Origin: UBA2589 sp964492085
GTDB taxonomy: Bacteria > Gemmatimonadota > Gemmatimonadetes > Longimicrobiales > Gaopeijiaceae
DNA: 64,000 bases
NCBI GenBank assembly: GCA_964492085.1
Contig: CAZBHZ010000006.1
Location: 1-64,000, forward strand
Direction: 5' to 3'
The position numbers and the translations under genes are program-made. A model generated the notes under the pieces. It ran no database searches and was not told the origin of the DNA. It saw nothing but the letters and a program-made list of their open reading frames with translations. The stretch's first letter is position 1; each line of letters starts with the position of its first letter. Shown here piece by piece: positions 44,050-51,996 of this stretch.

Positions 44050-44079
44050 CCCCGTCGCGTAACGCGCACGGGGTTTCGT
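44050..44079 (+). terminator. attenuator hairpin between riboswitch and metH
   Basis: CCCCGT (44050-44055) pairs with ACGGGG (44068-44073), enclosing CGCG-TAA-CGCG with one bulged C, followed by TTTCGT. It ends about 18 nt before the metH start. GCCCC (44049-44053) can instead pair with GGGGC (43973-43977), which contains the aptamer's P1 strand, giving a possible antiterminator. Confidence 0.65.
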
Positions 44080-44096
44080 CGTTGGAGGACCATCCA

Positions 44097-47000
44097 GTGA
44101 AGGACATGACCACACCCGCCTCGCGGGGTGAGCGTATCGACGCGCTCGATCGTGCACTCGTCGAGCGGATCCTCGTCCTCGACGGGGCGATGGGTACGAT
44201 GATTCAGAGGCATGACCTCTCGGAGAAGGACTTTCGGGGTGACCGCTTCCGCGAGAGCGAGGTGCCCCTCACGGGCGCCAATGACCTCCTGTGTCTCACG
44301 CAGCCTGACATCATTCGGTCGATCCACCGCGCGTACCTGCTCGCGGGCGCCGATCTGGTCGAGACGAACACCTTCAGCGCCAACCGGATCTCACTGGAGG
44401 ACTACGACCTCCCGGAGATCGCAGAAGAGCTGAACCATGCCGCCGCACTCCTGGCGCGCGAAGCCGCCGACGCCGTAGAAGCGGAGCAACCAGGGAGGAC
44501 GTGCTGGGTCGCCGGAGCGCTCGGTCCGACCAATCGTACGGCGTCGATCTCCCCGGACGTGGGCGATCCCGGCGCCAGAAACGTGACGTTCGACGAGCTC
44601 GTCGATGCCTACGCCGAGCAAACCCGGGGTCTTCTGACCGGGGGAGCGGACGTCCTCCTCGTCGAAACTGCCTTCGACACCCTCAACGCGAAGGCGGCCC
44701 TCTACGCGATTTCTATCGTGCTCGCAGAACTCGGGGCGGATGTGCCTGTCATGGTGTCGGGCACGATTACCGATCAGAGCGGACGGACACTGTCCGGACA
44801 AACCCCTGAGGCGTTCTACAACTCGGTGTCGCACGGGGCGCAACCGGGACCGGGTCGCCGTCGGGGTCTCCTGTCGGTCGGGTTGAACTGCGCTCTCGGT
44901 ATCGATCAGCTGCGCCCCTTCCTCGAAGAGCTCTCGGACGCGTCCGCCGTCCCGGTCAGCTGTTATCCCAACGCGGGTCTGCCCAACGAATTCGGGGAGT
45001 ACGACGACACACCCGAGCACATGGCGGCGATCACTCGAGACTTCGCCGAGGCCGGATTTCTCAACATCGTCGGCGGGTGCTGCGGTACGACACCGGATCA
45101 CATTCGGGCGATCGCCGAGGCCGTCGCCGACCTGAGGCCCCGCGCCCTTCCCACCGTCGCCGTTCGCACACGGCTGGCCGGACTGGAGCCACTCACGATC
45201 GGTCCCGAATCGCTGTTCGTGAACGTCGGCGAGCGCACCAACGTGACGGGGTCACGGCGTTTCGCGCGACTCATCCGCGAGGACGAGTACGAGACCGCGG
45301 TCGAGGTCGCGCTGCAGCAGGTTCAGGGAGGTGCGCAGATCCTCGACGTGAACATGGACGAGGGGTTGCTCGACGCCGTCGCGGCGATGACCCGGTATCT
45401 GAACCTGCTCGCCTCGGAGCCGGAGATCTCGCGGATTCCGGTCATGGTCGACTCCTCGGACTGGGCCGTGATCGAAGCGGGACTCAAGACACTCCAGGGC
45501 AAAGGAGTCGTGAACTCGATCTCCATGAAGGACGGAGAAGACGAGTTCCGGGAACGTGCCCGTGAGGTCCGGCGCTACGGGGCCGCAGCGGTCGTCATGG
45601 CCTTCGATGAGCAGGGACAGGCCGACACGCTGGATCGGCGCATCGACATCTGCGCCCGGGCATACCGGATTCTGGTCGAGGAGGAAGGGTTTCCGCCGGA
45701 AGACGTCATCTTCGACCCCAACGTCTTCGCGGTGGCGACCGGCATCGAGGAGCACGACCATTACGCCGTCTGGTTCATCGAAGCGGTCCGGCGGATCAAG
45801 AAGGCGTGTCCCCACGCGTTGACGAGCGGTGGAGTCAGTAACGTGTCGTTCTCGTTCCGGGGCAGTCCGGAAGTGAGAGAGGCGATGCACGCGGCCTTCC
45901 TCTACCACGCGATCGAGGCCGGGCTCGACATGGGGATCGTGAACGCCGGTGCCCTCCCGGTCTACGACGACATCCCGGACGATCTGCTGGGACCGGTTGA
46001 GGATGTGCTCTTCGCCCGGGCCCCCGAAGCGACCGAGACGCTGACGCGCATCGCGGGTGAGCGCACCGGGACGACGCAGCGACGGGTGGAGGAGGATCTG
46101 TCGTGGCGAGAGGAGCCGGTCCGGGAGCGTCTCGTGCACGCGCTGGTCCACGGCATCGACGCCTGGGTCGAGGAGGACGCCGAAGCGGCTCGCCAGGCCC
46201 TGCCGCGCGCACTCGACGTGATCGAGGGCCCTCTCATGGACGGAATGAACGTGGTCGGGGACCGTTTCGGGTCCGGCCGCATGTTCCTTCCGCAGGTGGT
46301 GAAGAGCGCCCGGGTCATGAAGAAGGCGGTGGCCCATCTGATCCCGTACCTCGATGCGGAACAGGCCGATGCAGCCGGTAAAGGCAAGGTGCTGCTGGCC
46401 ACCGTGAAGGGTGACGTACACGACATCGGGAAGAACATCGTCGGGGTTGTGCTGCAGTGTAACGGGTACGAGGTGATCGACCTGGGTGTCATGGTCCCTG
46501 CCGAACGGATTCTCGAGGCGGCTCGGGAGCACGGCGCGGACATCATCGGACTCTCCGGACTGATCACGCCGTCACTCGACCAGATGGTCCACGTCGCGGC
46601 CGAGATGGAGCGGCTGGGATTCGATGCCCCTCTCCTGATCGGGGGTGCCACCACGTCACGGGCCCATACGGCCGTGAAGATCGAGGAGCGGTACTCGGGA
46701 CCCACCGTGCACGTCCTGGACGCATCACGGGCCGTTGGTGTCGTCTCGACTCTGCTCGATGACGATCGGCGCCCGGTCTTCATGGAAGAAACCAGGAACG
46801 CGTACGCCGAGTTACGGGAACGACGCGCCGGCCGCGATCAGCGATCGGAACTACTCTCGATCGACCAGGCACGAGGTCGCGGCTTCGACGGCCGATGGTC
46901 CGACTACACCCCGCCCAACCCCGAAGCGCCCGGTATCCACCTCATCGACGACGTATCGGTCGCCGACCTCCGCCCCTACATCGACTGGACACCGTTCCTG

Positions 47001-47864
47001 AAGACATGGGAGCTCCACGGCGCCTACCCCGCGATCCTCGACGATGAAGTCGTCGGCGCGCAGGCCCGATCGTTACTCGCCGACGCATCGACGCTGCTCG
47101 AGGAAATGGCGGCCACCGACGTACTCGAACCCCGGGCGATCATCGGACTCTTCCCCGCGTGCTCGGTCGGTGACGACGTGCACCTTTTCGCGGCTCCCGA
47201 TCCGGATGACGCCGCATCCGAACACGCCGACGGCGACCCGATCGCTACGATCCGCACCTTGCGGCAACAGTTCGGCAAGGACGGGCGTGCCAATCTCGCG
47301 CTGTCGGACTTCATCGCGCCGGTCGGCGCCCAACGGGACTGGGTCGGCGCGTTCGCCGTCACGGCCGGGGGGCAGGTCGAGGACCTGGCGGCGCGCTTCG
47401 AGGCCGAGCACGACGACTATCACGCGATCATGGCGAAGGCTCTCGCGGACCGTATCGCGGAAGCGCTCGCCGAGTACGTGCACGAACGAGTGCGAACGAC
47501 CTTCTGGGGATACGCCAGCGACGAGGCTCTCGAAAACGACGCGCTGATCGCCGAGGCGTATCGAGGTATCCGGCCTGCCCCCGGGTACCCGGCATGTCCG
47601 GACCACACCGAAAAGCGCACACTGTTCGACCTGCTCGGCGTAGAAGACGCCATCGGCATCACGCTCACCGAAAGCTTCGCGATGGCGCCGGGCGCGTCCG
47701 TGAGCGGTTGGTACTTCTCCCACCCCGATGCGCGGTATTTCGGTGTCGGCCGTCTGGGACGAGACCAGGTCGAGGACTACGCCAACCGAAAAGGATGGTC
47801 CGTGGACGAGGCCGAGCGGTGGCTCGCCCCGAATCTGGGATATCGGCCGGGAGGCGCTCCATGA
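44097..47864 (+). CDS. metH: cobalamin-dependent methionine synthase
   Basis: Transfers a methyl group from 5-methyltetrahydrofolate to homocysteine through methylcobalamin. 1255 residues, all four modules present: homocysteine domain (~1-335, zinc cysteines in GLNCALG and GGCCGTTPDH), pterin domain (VNVGERTNVTGS ... LDVNMDEG), B12 cap and binding domain with DVHDIGKNIV (~770-780, lower axial His), and the C-terminal AdoMet reactivation domain (RPYIDWTPFLKTWELHG ... PGYPACPDHTEK). Start GTG 44097 has GGAGG eight bases upstream; ATG 44106 is an alternative. A SAM-II-type riboswitch and attenuator precede it. Its TGA overlaps the next gene (ATGA). Confidence 0.97.
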   Translation: MKDMTTPASRGERIDALDRALVERILVLDGAMGTMIQRHDLSEKDFRGDRFRESEVPLTGANDLLCLTQPDIIRSIHRAYLLAGADLVETNTFSANRISLEDYDLPEIAEELNHAAALLAREAADAVEAEQPGRTCWVAGALGPTNRTASISPDVGDPGARNVTFDELVDAYAEQTRGLLTGGADVLLVETAFDTLNAKAALYAISIVLAELGADVPVMVSGTITDQSGRTLSGQTPEAFYNSVSHGAQPGPGRRRGLLSVGLNCALGIDQLRPFLEELSDASAVPVSCYPNAGLPNEFGEYDDTPEHMAAITRDFAEAGFLNIVGGCCGTTPDHIRAIAEAVADLRPRALPTVAVRTRLAGLEPLTIGPESLFVNVGERTNVTGSRRFARLIREDEYETAVEVALQQVQGGAQILDVNMDEGLLDAVAAMTRYLNLLASEPEISRIPVMVDSSDWAVIEAGLKTLQGKGVVNSISMKDGEDEFRERAREVRRYGAAAVVMAFDEQGQADTLDRRIDICARAYRILVEEEGFPPEDVIFDPNVFAVATGIEEHDHYAVWFIEAVRRIKKACPHALTSGGVSNVSFSFRGSPEVREAMHAAFLYHAIEAGLDMGIVNAGALPVYDDIPDDLLGPVEDVLFARAPEATETLTRIAGERTGTTQRRVEEDLSWREEPVRERLVHALVHGIDAWVEEDAEAARQALPRALDVIEGPLMDGMNVVGDRFGSGRMFLPQVVKSARVMKKAVAHLIPYLDAEQADAAGKGKVLLATVKGDVHDIGKNIVGVVLQCNGYEVIDLGVMVPAERILEAAREHGADIIGLSGLITPSLDQMVHVAAEMERLGFDAPLLIGGATTSRAHTAVKIEERYSGPTVHVLDASRAVGVVSTLLDDDRRPVFMEETRNAYAELRERRAGRDQRSELLSIDQARGRGFDGRWSDYTPPNPEAPGIHLIDDVSVADLRPYIDWTPFLKTWELHGAYPAILDDEVVGAQARSLLADASTLLEEMAATDVLEPRAIIGLFPACSVGDDVHLFAAPDPDDAASEHADGDPIATIRTLRQQFGKDGRANLALSDFIAPVGAQRDWVGAFAVTAGGQVEDLAARFEAEHDDYHAIMAKALADRIAEALAEYVHERVRTTFWGYASDEALENDALIAEAYRGIRPAPGYPACPDHTEKRTLFDLLGVEDAIGITLTESFAMAPGASVSGWYFSHPDARYFGVGRLGRDQVEDYANRKGWSVDEAERWLAPNLGYRPGGAP

Positions 47865-49750
47865 GATCGCTCATCACCGACGATCGCGTCCACGTCTTCG
47901 ACGGCGCGATGGGCACCCTGCTCTACAGTCGAGGTGTCTTCGTGAACGTCTGCTACGATGAGCTCAACCTGAGCCGGCCGGAGCTCGTACGCGGCATTCA
48001 CGAGGAGTACGTCGAGGCCGGAGCCGAGATCCTCGAGACGAACACGTTTGGGGCCAACCCGGTCAAGCTGTCGTCGTACGGTCTCGATGACCGGACGGAA
48101 GAGATCAACGAACGAGCCGCTCGACTGGCGGTCGAAGCGGCCTCGAAAGCACACACGATGGACCTCGAGGAGGGCGCCACGGACGGGGGACGAATCGTCG
48201 CCGTCTCGGGTGCGATCGGGCCACTGGGGATTCGCATCGAGCCGTGGGGACCCACCTCTCTGGCCGAAGCCGAGGCGTACTTCGCACGTCAGATAGCGGG
48301 CCTCCTCGCGGGAGGTGTCGACGGCTTCGTTCTCGAGACCTTTTCGGACCTTTCGGAGCTCGAATGTGCCCTGCGGGCCCTTCGAGCGGCGTGTGACCTT
48401 CCCGTCTTCGCCCACATGACCGTCGGCCCGGACGGCAGGACGTCGCTGGGTACGGAACCGGCACACCTCGCCCGCGCACTCGAGGACTCCGGCGCTGACG
48501 TGATCGGACTGAACTGTTCGGTCGGTCCTGCGGTCATGCTCGACGCGATCGAGGACATGGCAGAGGTCACCACGTTACCGCTGAGCGCTCAGCCGAACGC
48601 CGGCCTCCCGCGTACGGTTCGCGATCGCAAGATCTACCTGGCGAGCCCCGAATACATGGCACAGTACGCCCGGCGCATGATCGACGTCGGCGTGCGCTTC
48701 GTCGGGGGATGTTGTGGGACCACGCCGGACCACACGCGAAAGATGCGTGATGCGGTGGCCGCGCTTCAGCCTCGGCATCCGACCGTCACGATCCGCGATG
48801 CTTCACGCGGGCCCGCGACGGTCGCCGATCCTGTTCCCCTGGAGCGCCGGTCCGCCTGGGGCCGGAAGCTCGCACGGGGCGAAATCGTGGCATCGGTCGA
48901 AATCGTCCCACCGCACAGCTGGGACGCGTCGGAGGTCACGACCCCCGCTCGGGAGCTCAAGGTCTCGGGCGTCGACGCGGTCAGCATCGTCGAGAGCCCC
49001 AGGTCTCGCAGCCGTATGGGCGCATTATCCGCGGCCTTGATCATCGAGAGGGATGTCGGCCTTGAGTCGATCGTCCACTATACGTGCCGGGACAAGAACA
49101 TGCTCGGTATGATCTCGGACTTGCTCGGGGCCGCGGCAGCTGGGCTCCGAAATGTCCTTGTCGTCTCCGGAGACCCCCCTGCGATGGGACCGTATCCCGA
49201 CGCGACCGCCGTCTTCGACATCGACTCCATCGGGCTGACCAACGTGGTTCAGGGCCTCAACCGGGGCATCGACCCGGGCGGGAACGCCATCGGCGCGCCC
49301 ACGGAATTCGTCCAGGGCGTCGCGCTCAATCAGGGCGCGGTGGACCAGGAACGCGAACGGAACCGCTTCCGTTACAAGGTGGATGCAGGCGCGGACTTCG
49401 CCATCACGCAGCCCGTGTTCAATCCGGGTGCGCTCGAAGGCTTCCTGGGGGCCACCACTCCGGACATCCCGGTCGTCGCCGGAATCTGGCCCTTCGTGAG
49501 TCTGCGCGACGCCGAATTCCTGGCCAACGAAATGCCGGGGGTCGACGTACCACCCGAGTTCGTCGAGCGCATGAGGAATGCACAGGCGTCAGGGTCCGAC
49601 GCGGAGCTGGAGGAGGGTGTAGCGATCGCGCTCGAAATGATCGAGGCGTCCCGCGGCCTTGTCCGGGGCTTTCACCTGACTGCTCCGCACCGGAACGTCG
49701 AGGTGGCGCTCCGCGTTCTTCGCGAAAGCGGGATTCGGGCTACCGCCTGA
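47861..49750 (+). CDS. bifunctional homocysteine S-methyltransferase / methylenetetrahydrofolate reductase
   Basis: 629-residue fusion. Residues ~1-300 are a homocysteine methyltransferase domain (VHVFDGAMGTLLYSRG, ILETNTFGANPVKL, GLNCSVGP, GGCCGTTPDHTRKM with the zinc cysteines); residues ~330-629 are an FAD-dependent MTHFR barrel (VSIVESPRSRSRMGA, VHYTCRDKNMLGM, NVLVVSGDPP, FAITQPVFNPGAL, PVVAGIWPF). It resembles Bacillus YitJ. It supplies 5-methyl-THF for MetH and may itself remethylate homocysteine. Start ATG 47861 overlaps the metH stop, so both are under the riboswitch. Separate catalysis by the N-terminal half, for instance with S-methylmethionine or methyl-THF, is not settled by sequence. 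Confidence 0.93.
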   Translation: MRSLITDDRVHVFDGAMGTLLYSRGVFVNVCYDELNLSRPELVRGIHEEYVEAGAEILETNTFGANPVKLSSYGLDDRTEEINERAARLAVEAASKAHTMDLEEGATDGGRIVAVSGAIGPLGIRIEPWGPTSLAEAEAYFARQIAGLLAGGVDGFVLETFSDLSELECALRALRAACDLPVFAHMTVGPDGRTSLGTEPAHLARALEDSGADVIGLNCSVGPAVMLDAIEDMAEVTTLPLSAQPNAGLPRTVRDRKIYLASPEYMAQYARRMIDVGVRFVGGCCGTTPDHTRKMRDAVAALQPRHPTVTIRDASRGPATVADPVPLERRSAWGRKLARGEIVASVEIVPPHSWDASEVTTPARELKVSGVDAVSIVESPRSRSRMGALSAALIIERDVGLESIVHYTCRDKNMLGMISDLLGAAAAGLRNVLVVSGDPPAMGPYPDATAVFDIDSIGLTNVVQGLNRGIDPGGNAIGAPTEFVQGVALNQGAVDQERERNRFRYKVDAGADFAITQPVFNPGALEGFLGATTPDIPVVAGIWPFVSLRDAEFLANEMPGVDVPPEFVERMRNAQASGSDAELEEGVAIALEMIEASRGLVRGFHLTAPHRNVEVALRVLRESGIRATA

Positions 49751-49759
49751 GGACCCGAC

Positions 49760-50602
49760 CTACACGCGCTCGAGGATACTGCGTAGCCGACGTCCGGCCT
49801 GTCGCTCTCCCAGGTTGCTGACGTAGATCTTCTCGGCGCCCACCGACCGGAGCGCCTGAATACTGCGCGCGCAGATGTCCTCGGGGCTTGCACCGGCTTC
49901 GAATTCGGCCTGGATCTCTGCGGCTGGGACGGGGAAGAACGAGCCCAGCGTGGATAGCGTGCGCGGGTTCGGTGACCGGTAATAGAACACGCCGAAGACA
50001 ACCGGCTTGCTCGACCCTGCGCGATCAGCTTCCTCGAGGAAACGCTCGACAATGTCGACCGAATGGTGGGACACGATCTGGCTGAGGGCGTACTCGGCAT
50101 GCGCGTCCGCGGCATTGATAAAGCCGACCTGTTCACGCGGCGATCGGTGAGGGTTCACCCAGCCGCCGAGCGTCAACGAAGGCACCCGACCCGCCAGGAT
50201 TTCCCTCAGATCCCGGCCGTGCGGCACGCACCGAGGCGGCGGCACCGACACGTCGCCTCCCAGCACCGTCAGGGACTCGAAGCCGTCCGAGGCCGCCCGC
50301 ACGGCGAAAGTCTCGCAGTACTCCAGGGCGTGCTTGCACGTCAGGATCGGCACGATCCGGGAACGATCGACCGAATCACCGACGTTGCCTCCCACGTGCG
50401 CCAGATTCTCCTCTTCGGCTGCTCCGACCGCGTTGTCCGTCAGAAAGACGAAGAGCTCCTGTCGGGTCAGACGGCCGAGTGTGTGGTGCAGGTCGATCCA
50501 CGCGGACATGCCGTCCTCGCCGGACAGGTCGGTGCGCGGAGGCCGAAGCTCGACCGTCACGAGGGGCCCGGGCGCCCGCAGGGCGTTCATGAGCGTGCTC
50601 AT
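49760..50602 (-). CDS. methylenetetrahydrofolate reductase-like protein
   Basis: 280-residue TIM-barrel protein related to MTHFR. It opens with PGLVTVELRPPR-like sequence where MetF has FEFFPP, then FVFLTDNAVGAAEE, VPILTCKHALEYCETFAVRAA, DGFESLTVLGGD, LGGWVNPHR, FINAADAHAEYALSQIVSHHS and PVVFGVFYYRSP, matching the strand order of the family. It is a standalone second MTHFR-type gene that converges tail-to-tail (9 nt) with the fused gene. Start ATG 50602 overlaps the peptidase stop (ATGA). It may be a divergent MetF with a different cofactor or a folate-binding relative; MTHFR activity is not certain. Confidence 0.72.
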   Translation of the reverse strand: MSTLMNALRAPGPLVTVELRPPRTDLSGEDGMSAWIDLHHTLGRLTRQELFVFLTDNAVGAAEEENLAHVGGNVGDSVDRSRIVPILTCKHALEYCETFAVRAASDGFESLTVLGGDVSVPPPRCVPHGRDLREILAGRVPSLTLGGWVNPHRSPREQVGFINAADAHAEYALSQIVSHHSVDIVERFLEEADRAGSSKPVVFGVFYYRSPNPRTLSTLGSFFPVPAAEIQAEFEAGASPEDICARSIQALRSVGAEKIYVSNLGERQAGRRLRSILERV

Positions 50603-51927
50603 CGACCCAGGAGCCCCTCCACCTCGTCGATCGCGGCAGGGAGATCCGAGGTGAGCACCTCCGCTCCGTCTTCGGTCACGACAACGTCGTCCTCGACCCG
50701 CACTCCGATCCCGGACCAGGTTTCGGCCCGGTCCCGGCAAAGCGCCGGGCGGAAGTACAGCCCGGGCTCGACGGTGAACACCATGCCGGCTTCGAGCACC
50801 CGCGAGGTGCCGTGGCGTTCGTAGTCGCCGGGATCGTGCACGTCGAGGCCGAGCCAGTGCGATGTCTGATGCGGAAAGAAATCCCGGTGGAGGTGCTGCT
50901 CCAGGACCTGATCGAGATCGCCGGAGACGACGCCGAGGTCGATAAGTCCGGCAGCGAGCACGAGGGTCGACGCGTCGTGTACGTCCCCGATGGTCGCCCC
51001 GGGTTGTACCGCCGCGATCGCGGCGCGACGGGCCCGATCGACGATCTCGTACACCGCCCGCTGTGTGTCCGAAAACCGACCGTTCGACGGGAACGTTCGC
51101 GTCACATCGCCGTGGTACAACCCGTACTCCGCCCCGGCATCCACGAGCACAAGCCCGCCATCGGGAATCGTCGCGTCGTTCGCTACGTAGTGCAGAACGC
51201 ACGCATTCTCGCCTCCGCCCACGATCGAGTCGAAGCCGGGTCCGACCGCGCCGGCGGCCCGAAACGCCCGCTCCAGCTCGGCCTCGACCACCCACTCTCC
51301 GACTCCCGTGCCAATCGCACGAGCCGCGGCCCGATGACCGTCCATCGTCACGCGGCACGCCTCCCGGATGACCTGTACTTCGTGGGCCGACTTCACGAGG
51401 CGCAATTCGTCGAGAATCTCACCGGGATCGGTCACACCGCGAGGTCCCGTCCCTCGGCGTGGCCCACGCGCCCGGGCCGTTCCGAGCGCGCCGATCACCA
51501 GATCGTCGATCTCCCTTTCGCACCCCAGCCGGACATGGATTCGGTCCGCGTCACCCAGCATCGCCGGCAGTTGTGAAGCCAGCTCTTGGATGGGGTGTAC
51601 CTCGTCGGCGCCGGACAAGGACTGCACACCGTCGAGTCCGAGGCGTGGACCCGACCACAGCTCGGCATCGGCATCGCGCGGGCGAGCAAAGATCTCGAGG
51701 CGAGGCTCCGAGCCGCCCCGGAGAACCGCGACGCAACCCGGCTCCGTAAGCCCGGTCAGATAGAAGAGTTCTCGGTCCGGGGCGTACGGCCGTTCCGTGT
51801 CCCGGGACGAATGCTGAACGGGCGCCGAGGGCAAAATCATGACGCCGTCGCCGAGCTCGTCGAACACCGACGAGCGCCGCGCGCCGAGCTCCCCGGACGG
51901 CATGGAAATCGTTGTCGTTGGGCACAT
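50599..51927 (-). CDS. pepP: Xaa-Pro aminopeptidase (M24B)
   Basis: Cytoplasmic metallopeptidase removing N-terminal residues before proline. 442 residues with an N-terminal creatinase-like domain and a pita-bread catalytic domain. The five metal ligands are visible: D263 (LVLVDAGAEYG), D274 (YHGDVTRTFP), H357 (SHWLGLDVHD), E387 (MVFTVEPGLYF) and E412 (GIGVRVEDDVVV). The start is ATG 51927, without a strong ribosome-binding site; ATG 51903 is an alternative. It overlaps the MTHFR-like gene by 4 nt and is divergent from the TonB receptor gene. Confidence 0.94.
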   Translation of the reverse strand: MCPTTTISMPSGELGARRSSVFDELGDGVMILPSAPVQHSSRDTERPYAPDRELFYLTGLTEPGCVAVLRGGSEPRLEIFARPRDADAELWSGPRLGLDGVQSLSGADEVHPIQELASQLPAMLGDADRIHVRLGCEREIDDLVIGALGTARARGPRRGTGPRGVTDPGEILDELRLVKSAHEVQVIREACRVTMDGHRAAARAIGTGVGEWVVEAELERAFRAAGAVGPGFDSIVGGGENACVLHYVANDATIPDGGLVLVDAGAEYGLYHGDVTRTFPSNGRFSDTQRAVYEIVDRARRAAIAAVQPGATIGDVHDASTLVLAAGLIDLGVVSGDLDQVLEQHLHRDFFPHQTSHWLGLDVHDPGDYERHGTSRVLEAGMVFTVEPGLYFRPALCRDRAETWSGIGVRVEDDVVVTEDGAEVLTSDLPAAIDEVEGLLGR

Positions 51928-51996
51928 ATCGGCAACCTAGCGGTAGGGCTTTAGGTTGTCTTGACCCGATCATCTCGCCTCATCGCTGGAGTCCTC

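Noticed and set aside
45252..46532. 426-codon minus-strand frame inside metH
   Set aside because: Antisense shadow of a full-length, well-conserved MetH.
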